NCBI GenBank assembly: GCA_036381195.1
Contig: DASVDH010000015.1
Location: 1 to 64,000, forward strand
Direction: 5' to 3'
DNA: 64,000 bases
Source of the DNA: RSA9 sp036381195
Lineage (GTDB): Bacteria > Gemmatimonadota > Gemmatimonadetes > Longimicrobiales > RSA9
In this document: positions 56,690-64,000 of the stretch, piece after piece
How the letters are laid out: each line of letters starts with the position of its first letter
Position numbering within the stretch: position 1 is the first letter of the stretch
Translations under genes and position numbers: made by a program
The notes under the pieces: generated by a model
The model's database searches: none
Seen by the model: the letters and a program-made list of their open reading frames with translations, nothing else
Told to the model about the DNA's origin: nothing

Positions 56690-57838
56690 TCAGGAGCCGG
56701 CCGTGACGAGCCGGCCGCCGCGGACGATGCCGATGGTGACCTCCTTGCCGACGACGTCGCCGTTCTCATCGAAGCGGATGGTTCCGGAGACGCCCTCGAA
56801 GGGAGGGTTGTCGCCCTGGCCGACCGTGGCGATGTAGTCGCGGATGGCGGTGCGGTCGGTCCCGACCTCCGTGATGGCGCGGGCGATGAGCCGGATCGCG
56901 TCGTAGGTCATGGCGCCGCGGTGGTCGGGCAGCTCGCGGTAGCGGTCCACGTAGGCCCTGACGAAGGCCTGGGCGTTGGGATCGGGGCGGTCGGGCAGGA
57001 AGGCGGAGCTGATGTAGACGCCCTCTGCGATCTCGCCGAAGTCGCGCAGGTTGGTGAGGCCATCGGGCCCCAGGACCGGGCCGGTGTAGCCGAGCCGGCG
57101 TGCGGCGGTGATGATGCGGCGTGCGGCTTCTGCCTGGCCGACGATCACGAGGGCGTCAATGTCGGCGCGGAGCGCCCGGATGATGTAGGGGTCGATGGCG
57201 GTCGCGTCCTCGAGTGTGACGGAGAGATAGGGGTCGTTCGAGATGACCTCGCCACCCGCGGCCTGGAAGGCCTCGCCGAAGGACTGGATGACGCCGCGCC
57301 CGTACTCGTCATTCGAGTAGAGGATGACGACCCTGCGCGCGTTGAGCCGTTCGTATGCCCAGCGTGCGAGAGCTGGCCCGTGCAGCAGGTCGCTGGGGCA
57401 GACGCGGAAGATCCAGGGTCCGGCTTCGGTGATGAGCGGGCTGCTGGATGCGGGCGAGATGGCGACGAGGCCGCGCTCGTCGTCGTTGTAGAAATCGGCC
57501 GCGGCGAGGGTCGCGTTGGAATTGACGTGGCCGACGACTGCGACGACGCTCGGGTCATCGCGCAGCTCCGTGGCGATCTCGATGGCGCGCTCGGGGTTCG
57601 CCTCGTCGTCGCGGGCGACGAGCTCGACGCGGCGGCCGAGGAGGCCGCCTTGCTGGTTGATCTCCTCGATGGCGAGCTCGGCAGCGAAGCGCATGGAGCG
57701 GCCCGTGATCTCGCCGAGGGGCCCGGCGAGCGCGATGCGGATGGGGCCGCTGTCCGCGGCGCAGCCGCCGGCGAGGAGTACTGGGGTGAGGGCGAGGGCA
57801 AGGGCGGGGATCCTGATCCGGTGCAAGGCGTCCATCAT
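56690..57838 (-). CDS. branched-chain amino acid ABC transporter substrate-binding protein (LivK-like) lipoprotein
   Basis: The protein has 382 residues. The signal peptide ends LLAGGC (lipobox). IRIALAGPLGEITGRSM, GHVNSNATLAAADFY, ISPASSSPLITEAG and MTYDAIRLIARAI mark a periplasmic type I binding fold. No permease or ATPase gene is adjacent, so it may serve a distant transporter or a sensor. It starts 32 bases after the S9 peptidase gene. GAGAGGA precedes the ATG at 57838. Confidence 0.88.
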   Translation of the reverse strand: MMDALHRIRIPALALALTPVLLAGGCAADSGPIRIALAGPLGEITGRSMRFAAELAIEEINQQGGLLGRRVELVARDDEANPERAIEIATELRDDPSVVAVVGHVNSNATLAAADFYNDDERGLVAISPASSSPLITEAGPWIFRVCPSDLLHGPALARWAYERLNARRVVILYSNDEYGRGVIQSFGEAFQAAGGEVISNDPYLSVTLEDATAIDPYIIRALRADIDALVIVGQAEAARRIITAARRLGYTGPVLGPDGLTNLRDFGEIAEGVYISSAFLPDRPDPNAQAFVRAYVDRYRELPDHRGAMTYDAIRLIARAITEVGTDRTAIRDYIATVGQGDNPPFEGVSGTIRFDENGDVVGKEVTIGIVRGGRLVTAGS

Positions 57839-57870
57839 CGGATTCCTCTCACTCACGGGTCGGTCCGCAC

Positions 57871-60306
57871 TCAATCCTGTGATGCCGCACCCGGGGCGGC
57901 AAGGTGGCGTTCGAAGAGTGCGAGGATGCGGCGGTACTCGTCAGTCCACGAGCTGGGCTCGACGAAGCCGTGGTTTTCGACGGGGTAGACCGCCATTTCC
58001 CAGCCGGTCTTGCCGAGCTCGATGAGTCGCTGCGCGAGGCGGACGACGTCCTGGAAATGGACGTTGGTGTCCACCATGCCGTGCGCGATGAGCAGCGGGT
58101 CCTCGAGGCCTTCCGCGAAGTAGATGGGGGAGGATCGGCGGTAGGCGAGGGTGTCGTCCTGCGGCTGATTGAGAATGCGCTGCGTGTACCAGTGGTTGTA
58201 GTGTGCCCAGTCGGTCACGGCGCGGAGCGCGGCGCCGGCGGCGAAGCTCTCGGGCTCGGTGAACAGGGCCATGAGCGTGATGAATCCGCCATAGGACCCG
58301 CCGTAGATGCCGACGCGTTCCGGATCGATGCCCTCGTGCTCGACCAGGTAACGGACGCCGTCGACCTGGTCGGTGAGGTCCTTGCCGCCCATGTGGCGGT
58401 AGATGGCGGTGCGCCAGTCCCGGCCGTAGCCGGCCGAGCCGCGGTAGTCGATGTCGAGGACGGTGAAGCCGCGGGATGCGAGCAGGTGGTGGAACATGTA
58501 CTCGCGGTAGTAGCTGGACCACCACCTGTGGACGTTGTGCAGGTAGCCCGCGCCGTGGACGAAGATGACGGCGGCACCGTTGGGCTCGGCGCCGAGGTCG
58601 CGCGGCCGGTAGATGCGAGCGGGGACCTTCACGCCGTCGCGCGCTTCGAACCAGACGATCTCGGGGTCGATCCAGCCGAACGAGCTCCACTCCTCGGTGG
58701 GCGAGGTGGTGATGCGGCGCATCTCGGCGCCGGGACGGTTGTCCGCGATGTAGAGCTCGGGCGGCTGGTTCGAGTAGGAGTAGACGATGGCGAGGCGGCG
58801 GCCATCGGGTGAGACCTCGACGTCGTGGCGGCCGGGTCTGGTGGTGATCCGGGTGCGGCGGCTGCCGTCGAGCTCGGCTCGCCAGAAGTGGACCTCGAAG
58901 GGCGAGCCCTCCGAGGTGGTGAGATAGAAGCGCTTGCGGTCCGGGGAGAGCGAGACGGACTCGACCTCCCACTGGCCGCGGGTGAGCTGCCTGGGCTCGC
59001 CGCCGGTCGCGGCCACGGTGTAGAGGTGGGAGAAGCCGTCGCGCTCGCTGAGGAAGTAGATGCTCCGGCCATCGGGCATCCAGCCGGCGCACCCGCCGCG
59101 GGTCCAATCCGGGCAGGGCCCCCCGATCCACGCGTCATCGTGGTCGTGCGCGACGATGCGGATCTCGCCGCTCGAGGCGTCGAGCACGTGCAGCCACTGG
59201 TCCTTGAAGTCGTAGCCGACGGCGCCGATGAGGCCGAGCGTGCCGTCGCGGTTCCAGCCGATGAAGCGGACGGAGGCGAGGCGTGGGGCGGCATCGCCGC
59301 GGCGGGCGGCGGAGTCAGCGGGTGCGGCGCTGTCCGCGGGCTGCGCGGCGGCCTTCGTCGTCCCCAGCGCCAGCCAGCGGACCTCGCCCGTGGCGAGGTC
59401 AGCGAGGCCCAGCCGCGCCTCCTCCTGCGCGTCGCCGACCTTGGCGCGCGCGTTGATGTCCTCCGTGTAGCCGGATGCCGTGACGTAGTCCGGGACGATG
59501 GTCCTGCGCGCGTCGCGCGCGGGCTTGGAGACGTGCACGACGGCGTAGCGGCCGCCGGGCTCCACGGCGATCGCCTGGACACGCTCCTCGCGCGAGATGT
59601 AGGTGGTCCTGATGTCGCGCGCCTCGCGTGCCTTGCGGCGCTGCTCCGTCTCCTCGCGGCGCTCGACCTCGCGGCGGATGTGCTGGAACAGCTCCTTCTG
59701 CTGGTCCTCGAGGAACCTGCGCTGGCCCTCGGCCTGGCGCTCCTCCGGCGGTGAGCCCGCGCGGATGTCGGTGAGCTGGCGAACCTGCCCGCCGTCCAGC
59801 GCCAGCGAGAAGACGTTGTCCTCCCGAACGAAGTAGATCGTGCGGCCGTCGCGGCCGAACACCGGGCTGGATTCCTCGGCGCGGGTGTGCGTGAGCCGGC
59901 GCACGGCGAGGTTGCGGCGGTCGATGATCCAGAGGTCACCCCGGTACGCGACGACGCGCTGGCGTTCGTCGGGCGAGACGCCGCCCCTGGCGATGAGTAC
60001 GCCGAGGGAGTCCGCGGCCTCGTCGGAGAGGCGTTCGGGGGCGCCGCCGCTGGCGGGGACACGGTAGAGGGCGGGCTCCTCGTGCCACGGACGGCCGCCC
60101 GGCTTCCAGCGGAAGTAGATCCAGCGCCCGTCATCCGTCCAGCGGACCGCGGTCGGCTCCGAGCCGACGAGCTCGGGCCCGCGCATGATGTTGGGCACCG
60201 TCAGCTCGAAGCGGGCCGTGGCGGGTGCCGGGTCCTGGGCATACGCGGGTGCGGCCACTGCGGCGGTGGCGAGGGCCAGGAGAGGCGCCGTGCGCAGGCG
60301 GTGCAT
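57871..60306 (-). CDS. S9 family prolyl oligopeptidase/dipeptidyl peptidase, secreted
   Basis: The protein has 811 residues. A signal peptide ends APAYA-Q. The first 550 residues or so form a WD/TolB-like propeller with repeated DGRxIYF strands; the alpha/beta-hydrolase part has the nucleophile GGSYGGF, the Asp in DTNVHF and the His in VENHGF. It removes short peptides, often after proline, in the periplasm or outside. An Arg/Glu-rich helical insert (about 205-240) is lineage-specific. GGAGGACG precedes the ATG. Confidence 0.9.
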   Translation of the reverse strand: MHRLRTAPLLALATAAVAAPAYAQDPAPATARFELTVPNIMRGPELVGSEPTAVRWTDDGRWIYFRWKPGGRPWHEEPALYRVPASGGAPERLSDEAADSLGVLIARGGVSPDERQRVVAYRGDLWIIDRRNLAVRRLTHTRAEESSPVFGRDGRTIYFVREDNVFSLALDGGQVRQLTDIRAGSPPEERQAEGQRRFLEDQQKELFQHIRREVERREETEQRRKAREARDIRTTYISREERVQAIAVEPGGRYAVVHVSKPARDARRTIVPDYVTASGYTEDINARAKVGDAQEEARLGLADLATGEVRWLALGTTKAAAQPADSAAPADSAARRGDAAPRLASVRFIGWNRDGTLGLIGAVGYDFKDQWLHVLDASSGEIRIVAHDHDDAWIGGPCPDWTRGGCAGWMPDGRSIYFLSERDGFSHLYTVAATGGEPRQLTRGQWEVESVSLSPDRKRFYLTTSEGSPFEVHFWRAELDGSRRTRITTRPGRHDVEVSPDGRRLAIVYSYSNQPPELYIADNRPGAEMRRITTSPTEEWSSFGWIDPEIVWFEARDGVKVPARIYRPRDLGAEPNGAAVIFVHGAGYLHNVHRWWSSYYREYMFHHLLASRGFTVLDIDYRGSAGYGRDWRTAIYRHMGGKDLTDQVDGVRYLVEHEGIDPERVGIYGGSYGGFITLMALFTEPESFAAGAALRAVTDWAHYNHWYTQRILNQPQDDTLAYRRSSPIYFAEGLEDPLLIAHGMVDTNVHFQDVVRLAQRLIELGKTGWEMAVYPVENHGFVEPSSWTDEYRRILALFERHLAAPGAASQD

Positions 60307-60349
60307 GGCTCGTCCTCCAGGGGGATTTTCGATCCGGGGGAGCGGCAGC

Positions 60350-60379
60350 AGTCTAGGGCGTTGCGCGGGGTCGCGGCAA
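60350..60379 (-). promoter_or_regulatory. promoter of the S9 peptidase gene
   Basis: On the minus strand TTGCCG (60379-60374), 18 bases, TAGACT (60355-60350). The leader is about 37 bases. Confidence 0.45.
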
Positions 60380-60385
60380 GGGCCG

Positions 60386-61477
60386 TCAGACGCCGAAGGA
60401 GATGCCGAGGTCCCGCGCGGTCGCGACGATGTCCGAATCGAGAGGGACGCGCTTGATCTCGCGGACGGCGTCCTCGAGGGGGACGGCGCGGATCGTGGGC
60501 GGATCGAGCGCGACCATGGTACCGAAGCGGCGCTCGGCCACGGCGCGCACGGCGGCGGCGCCGAAGCGGAGCGCGATGAGCCGATCGTAGGCGGTGGGCG
60601 AGCCGCCGCGCTGGAGGTGGCCGAGCACGAGCGACCGGGTCTCATGACCGGTGCGCTCCTCGATCTGCGTGGCGAGGCGCTCGGCGATGCCCCCGAGGCG
60701 GGCGGCGCGGCCCGGGCGCGCGGCCTCGATGTAGGTGGGCTCGCCGCCGTGGGGGAGCGCGCCCTCGGCGGCGACGACGATGGCGAAGCGCTTCCCGTCG
60801 GTGTAGCGCTCCTCGATCTTCTCGCAGACCTTTTCGATGTGGTAGGGGATCTCCGGGATCAGGATCACGTCCGCGCTGCCGGCGACGCCCGAATACAGGG
60901 CGATCCAGCCCGCGTTGCGGCCCATGACCTCGACGACGAAGACGCGTTCGTGGCTCTGGGCGGTCGAATGGAGCTTGTCGATCGCGTCTGTGGCGGTCTG
61001 GACGGCGGTATGGAAGCCGAAGGCGACCTGCGTGCAGGCAAGGTCGTTGTCGATCGTCTTGGGCACGCCGACGACGGGCAGGCCCTTGGCGGCGAGGCGG
61101 TTGGCGATATGGAGCGAGCCGTCGCCGCCGATGGCGATGAGGGCGTCGAAGCCGTGGTCGCGGAACGCGGCCAGGACCTCGTCCGAGCGGTCCTGAATGG
61201 TGATGCCGTCGGGCGTGTGGGCGGGCCATTCGAAGGGGTTGCCCCGGTTGGTGGTGCCGAGGATGGTGCCGCCGAGGTGCGTGATGCCGCGGACGGCCTC
61301 GCGGTCGAGCCGGACGATACCGTCATCGCCGAGCAGGCCGCCGTAGCCCTTGCGGATGCCGAAGACCTCCCAGCCGCGGTGGATGGCGGCGAGGACGGCG
61401 GCGCGGATGACGGCGTTCAGGCCGGGGGCGTCGCCGCCGCCGGTGTTGAGCGCGATGCGTCGGATGGAGTGTGCCAT
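60386..61477 (-). CDS. pfkA: 6-phosphofructokinase
   Basis: The protein has 363 residues. It phosphorylates fructose-6-phosphate. TGGGDAPGLNAVIR opens the enzyme, GGDGS is at 117-121, and PKTIDND at 139-145 includes the catalytic Asp143. At the two positions that separate donors, it has Gly (as in ATP enzymes, E. coli Gly104) and Lys140 (as in PPi enzymes, equivalent to E. coli Gly124). This combination is known from ATP-dependent group III enzymes, so ATP is the likelier donor. It lies 46 bases below the selenoprotein gene. Confidence 0.92.
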   Translation of the reverse strand: MAHSIRRIALNTGGGDAPGLNAVIRAAVLAAIHRGWEVFGIRKGYGGLLGDDGIVRLDREAVRGITHLGGTILGTTNRGNPFEWPAHTPDGITIQDRSDEVLAAFRDHGFDALIAIGGDGSLHIANRLAAKGLPVVGVPKTIDNDLACTQVAFGFHTAVQTATDAIDKLHSTAQSHERVFVVEVMGRNAGWIALYSGVAGSADVILIPEIPYHIEKVCEKIEERYTDGKRFAIVVAAEGALPHGGEPTYIEAARPGRAARLGGIAERLATQIEERTGHETRSLVLGHLQRGGSPTAYDRLIALRFGAAAVRAVAERRFGTMVALDPPTIRAVPLEDAVREIKRVPLDSDIVATARDLGISFGV

Positions 61478-61523
61478 GGCCTCGGGGACAGGGAGCGAGC
61501 CGCGAACGCGGCGGAGGCCGGGC

Positions 61524-61742
61524 TCAGCGCAGCGCGGCGCGAATCTCCTCCCAGGTCGGGTGCCGGCCGGTGCGTTTCTTCGAGAAGATCAACCGGCCGT
61601 CCACGCTGACCTCGAAGACCCCGCCGCGGGATTCGACGAGCTCGACGGATGCAGCCGGGAACTCCTCCCTGATGCGGGCCTCCAGACCGGAGGCGCGGGG
61701 GAGGTAGTTTCAGAGCCCGCAGTACTCGATCCTCACGTGCAT
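61524..61742 (-). CDS. SelW/Rdx-family selenoprotein with in-frame TGA (Sec11)
   Basis: The gene codes 72 residues if TGA at 61712-61710 is read as selenocysteine. It begins MHVRIEYCGL-U-NYLPRAS and continues with GVFEVSVDGRLIFSKK and HPTWEEIRAAL, the SelT/SelW/SelH (Rdx) thioredoxin-like family, whose redox motif CxxU/CxxC is exactly here (Cys8, Sec11). GAGGAGG lies before the ATG. The frame continues normally for 61 codons to a true TGA stop. A hairpin with a GGUCU loop begins just after the UGA. Such proteins reduce or sense redox partners. Standard translation would miss this gene. Confidence 0.85.
61678..61694 (-). promoter_or_regulatory. bacterial SECIS-like hairpin for Sec insertion
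   Basis: On the minus strand GCCTCC-GGTCT-GGAGGC forms a perfect six-pair stem with the apical loop GGUCU, the loop recognised by SelB in E. coli fdhF. The loop starts 21 bases after the UGA, inside the usual spacing. The hairpin lies within the coding frame, as bacterial SECIS elements do. Confidence 0.75.
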
Positions 61743-61943
61743 GGGGCAACCTCCTCTTCACCACCTCCGCCGCAACACGCGCGCCGTTCGGACGCGCGAC
61801 CTGACCGCGTCAAACTTGGGGGAGGCGGGGAGCGGTGTCAACGGAAAGAGCGACCGCTCGGGCCGGGAGGGGGTATAGCACGGGGGCGCCGCTGGGGCGC
61901 CGCGCGGGGGGCTGAAAGGCGGGAGACGCAGCGAGGAGGAATG

Positions 61944-62240
61944 ATGGTCACGGAGAAGGATGTGAAGAAGGCGCTCCGCAGGGTCAAGGACCCGGAGCTG
62001 GACCTGGACCTGGTGGTGCTGGGCCTGGTCTACGGCGTGGACATCACGGACGGGCACGTGCATGTGACGATGTCGCTCACGACGCCGATGTGTCCGGCGG
62101 CGGGCCAGATCGTGGAGCAGGCGAAGGCGGAGATCCAGGCGCTCGAGGGTGTGGAGAGCGCGGAGGTCGAGTTGACGTTCGAGCCGCGCTGGACGCCGGA
62201 GCGGATCGACCCGATCATCCGGTCGGCGCTGGGGATCTGA
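61944..62240 (+). CDS. MIP18/DUF59 family Fe-S assembly factor (SufT/PaaD-like)
   Basis: The protein has 98 residues. VKKALRRVKDPELDLDLVVLGLVYGV and MSLTTPMCPAAGQIVEQA carry the family hallmarks, including the conserved Cys near residue 50. These small proteins help mature Fe-S proteins, often encoded beside SUF; here it is 32 kb from the SUF operon and stands alone. AGGAGGA precedes two ATG codons (61941 and 61944); the second has better spacing. Confidence 0.88.
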   Translation: MVTEKDVKKALRRVKDPELDLDLVVLGLVYGVDITDGHVHVTMSLTTPMCPAAGQIVEQAKAEIQALEGVESAEVELTFEPRWTPERIDPIIRSALGI

Positions 62241-62561
62241 GGGGGCCGCCTCGCCCGCGCGACGGGCGCGGCCGTATGTGAGCGGGCCGCGGCGGCCGGG
62301 AAGCGGTGCGGCAGCTCGCCCCGCGCGCCGAAGCCGGCGCACGACCCACGCCCGGCCCGGCGAAGCCGGCGCACCACCCACGACTGCGGCGGCCGCGGCG
62401 GACGGGAACCGATGCGGCAGCTCGTTCGGCCCGGCGGATGCAGGGGTGGCCTTTGCCCTGGAGCGGGGCCGTCGCGCGCACGCAATGCCGCGCGCCGGCC
62501 GTGAGGCGCCGGGCGGGAGGACGGGTGGGCGGATCGGGGAGCAGGGATGAGGGAGGCGAGC
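62241..62561. other. 321-base gap with nested repeats
   Basis: No gene supported. Most of it is two repeat families arranged A-B-B-A (62285-62424). Confidence 0.6.
62285..62424. repeat. nested direct repeats, A-B-B-A
   Basis: The 34-base A copies (62285-62318 and 62391-62424, three differences) enclose two 22-base B copies (62329-62350 and 62361-62382, one difference; B contains CGAAGCCGGCGCAC). All copies are in direct orientation. Confidence 0.8.
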
Positions 62562-63362
62562 ATGCAGGCGACGATCGACGGGATCCGCATGCACTGGCGC
62601 GAGGCCGGGCACGGCCCGCGCGTGGTGGTTTTCGTGCACGCGTTCCCGCTGGACGGCTTGATGTGGGAGGATCAGCTCCGGCGGCTGCCGCGGCGGTGGC
62701 GGCTGCTGGCGCCGGACCTGCGCGGCTTCGGCATGACGCGCGCGGGGGATTCGCAGGAGCCGCTCACCATGGAACGCTTCGCCGACGACCTCGCCCTGTG
62801 GTTGGAGCACCTGGGCACGGATCGCGTGACGCTGTGCGGACTCTCGATGGGCGGCTACGTGGCGTTCGCGTTCTGGCGGCGTTACCGCGAGCGCGTGAGC
62901 GCGCTGGTGCTGTGCGACACGCGCGCAGGCGCGGACAGCGAGGAGGGGCGAGAAGCCCGGCGCACGCTGGCCGCGCGGGTGCGCGCGGAGGGCGCGCAGG
63001 TCGCAGCGGAGGCGCTGATCCCGCGATTGCTGGCGCAGGGCACGCGCCGGGGGCGCCCGGAGCTCGAGCAGCGGCTGCGCGCGATGATCGAGAGCCAGCC
63101 CGCGGAGAGCATCGCGCGGGCGGCGGAGGGCATGGCGCTGCGCGAGGATTCGACACCGCTGCTCCGGGAGATCGATGTCCCGGTGCTGGTGGTCGTCGGC
63201 GGGGAGGACGCCATAGCCACGGTGGAGGAGGCCAGCCGGATGCGGGACGCGATCCCGGACGCGCGGCTGGTCGAGATCGCCGGCGCGGCCCATCTGCCGA
63301 ACCTGGAACAGCCCGCCGCCTTCGACACGGCGCTGGTGCACTTCCTGGAAGCGATCGAGTAG
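62562..63362 (+). CDS. alpha/beta-fold hydrolase
   Basis: The protein has 266 residues. HAFPLDGLMWEDQL near the N-terminus forms the oxyanion region, the nucleophile is in CGLSMGGYVAF (about 94), and VLVVVGGEDAIA with AGAAHLPNLEQP near the end supplies Asp and His. It resembles 3-oxoadipate enol-lactonase/esterase-type hydrolases. ATG 62562 has GGGAGG at good spacing; 62547 is an alternative. Confidence 0.85.
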   Translation: MQATIDGIRMHWREAGHGPRVVVFVHAFPLDGLMWEDQLRRLPRRWRLLAPDLRGFGMTRAGDSQEPLTMERFADDLALWLEHLGTDRVTLCGLSMGGYVAFAFWRRYRERVSALVLCDTRAGADSEEGREARRTLAARVRAEGAQVAAEALIPRLLAQGTRRGRPELEQRLRAMIESQPAESIARAAEGMALREDSTPLLREIDVPVLVVVGGEDAIATVEEASRMRDAIPDARLVEIAGAAHLPNLEQPAAFDTALVHFLEAIE

Positions 63363-63456
63363 GGGCGGCCCGCGAAGCGGGATCAGCGGCGCGTGGACGC
63401 GCGCGCGTCGTCGCGCTCAGCGCACCCCGCCGCCGGGTGGAGGAAGGGCCGCCCCC

Positions 63457-64000
63457 TCATTCCACGCCGGCGAACGAGAGCTGCTCCTTTTTCACTCGAC
63501 CGCTGCGCCGCTTCCGGGCGCCGCCTCCCTCGTCTCCAGCCTGCTCCCGCTCCGCGACGATGCGCGCCACCTCGACCACGCGGTCGCCGGCGGCGGGCTC
63601 GAACACGCGCTTGCCCTGGCTGCCACGCTTCTGCTCGGGCAGGTCATCCGCGGCGACGCGCGTGCCGGCGCCGCTCGCGGCGAGGATCATCAGCTCGTCA
63701 CCCGGGAGCAGCTCCTCGACGGCGACGAGCGGGCCGGTGCGCTGGTTGACGGCGAGCGCCGCCGCGCCGGTCCCGCCGCGACGCTGCACCGTGAGGGCGC
63801 CAATGGGCGTACGCTTGACGTAGCCGTTCTCCGTGACGGTGCACAGCGAGGACTCGCGGCGCACGACGACCATGCCGATGGCGCGGTCGCGTTCCCGCAG
63901 CTTGATGCCGCGGACGCCCTGGGCGGCGCGGCCGACGGCCGGGATCTCCGCCTCGGAAAAACGGATCGCGCGGCCCTGGCGCGTCGCGAGGACGATGTCG
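63457..64000 (-). CDS. gyrA: DNA gyrase subunit A, C-terminal part (cut by window edge)
   Basis: About 181 residues from the C-terminal beta-pinwheel are present. The GyrA box QRRGGTG, which wraps DNA for supercoiling, is visible, with blades such as DIVLATRQGRAIRFSE and GVRGIKLRERDRAIGM. The catalytic half lies outside. The tail after the pinwheel is basic (ARKRRSGRVKKEQ). The reading frame enters from the right edge. Confidence 0.9.
   Translation of the reverse strand, partial: DIVLATRQGRAIRFSEAEIPAVGRAAQGVRGIKLRERDRAIGMVVVRRESSLCTVTENGYVKRTPIGALTVQRRGGTGAAALAVNQRTGPLVAVEELLPGDELMILAASGAGTRVAADDLPEQKRGSQGKRVFEPAAGDRVVEVARIVAEREQAGDEGGGARKRRSGRVKKEQLSFAGVE

Noticed and set aside
61524..61742. 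Sequencing error or pseudogene as the cause of the internal TGA
   Set aside because: The TGA is at the exact Sec position of the family, the frame is otherwise intact, and a GGUCU-loop hairpin follows; read support should still be checked.

Overview
This window is a very GC-rich (about 70% by eye), densely coded stretch of a Gram-negative-type bacterial chromosome. The family mix suggests a Gemmatimonadota-like organism: a SUF system with SufU, an S9 peptidase, an arylformamidase with a histone-like tail, a long-form IspH, an Omp85-like barrel and many lipoproteins. That assignment is an inference, because no rRNA is present. There are no tRNA or rRNA genes, insertion sequences, phage genes or CRISPR arrays. 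Both edges cut a gene: a rhodanese-type sulfurtransferase on the left and gyrA on the right.

Layout. 1-6.4 kb: sulfurtransferase start, L,D-transpeptidase, ispH, DoxX, M42 aminopeptidase, arylformamidase with an Ala/Lys tail, small proteins and a GAF protein. 6.6-12.9 kb: MBL hydrolase, the glycolate oxidase operon glcDEF and an M20 peptidase. 12.9-20.5 kb: two diguanylate-cyclase-type proteins, then a minus-strand operon of receiver-like protein, PLP decarboxylase, sodium/solute symporter and a one-helix protein. 20.6-23.5 kb: a DacB-type carboxypeptidase, a coiled-coil membrane protein and a patatin. 23.9-29.8 kb: the SUF iron-sulfur operon sufC-B-D-Rieske-S-U. 29.8-44.4 kb: metabolic, transport and envelope genes, including fadI, peroxiredoxin, SLC13 carrier, amidohydrolase, 7Fe ferredoxin, cobalamin adenosyltransferase and an outer-membrane barrel. 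44.5-50.6 kb: a class III aminotransferase and then a tight four-gene operon that reads as bacterial sphingolipid synthesis. 50.7-56.4 kb: CPBP protease, small proteins, lipoproteins, a short-chain dehydrogenase and a lytic transglycosylase, with a repeat-rich gap. 56.7-64 kb: a LivK-like binding protein, S9 peptidase, phosphofructokinase, a SelW-like selenoprotein, a MIP18-family protein, an alpha/beta hydrolase and gyrA.

Three things stand out. (1) At 61524-61742 on the minus strand a SelW/Rdx-type gene is interrupted by one in-frame TGA, placed as the U of a CxxU motif. It is followed by a hairpin with a GGUCU apical loop, the signature of a bacterial SECIS element. (2) 46267-50633 encodes, in overlapping order, a CerR-like reductase, a Bacteroides-type serine palmitoyltransferase, a GNAT-fold bCerS-like ceramide synthase and a PAP2/inositol-phosphorylceramide-synthase-like enzyme. 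This looks like a compact route to a ceramide lipid with a polar head group. (3) The sulfurtransferase promoter at the left edge and the SUF promoter carry the same 15-base palindrome, TGATAnTnGGAATCA, placed on the core promoter. It fits the TGA-N9-TCA pattern of RirA-type Rrf2 regulators and suggests one sulfur/Fe-S regulon.
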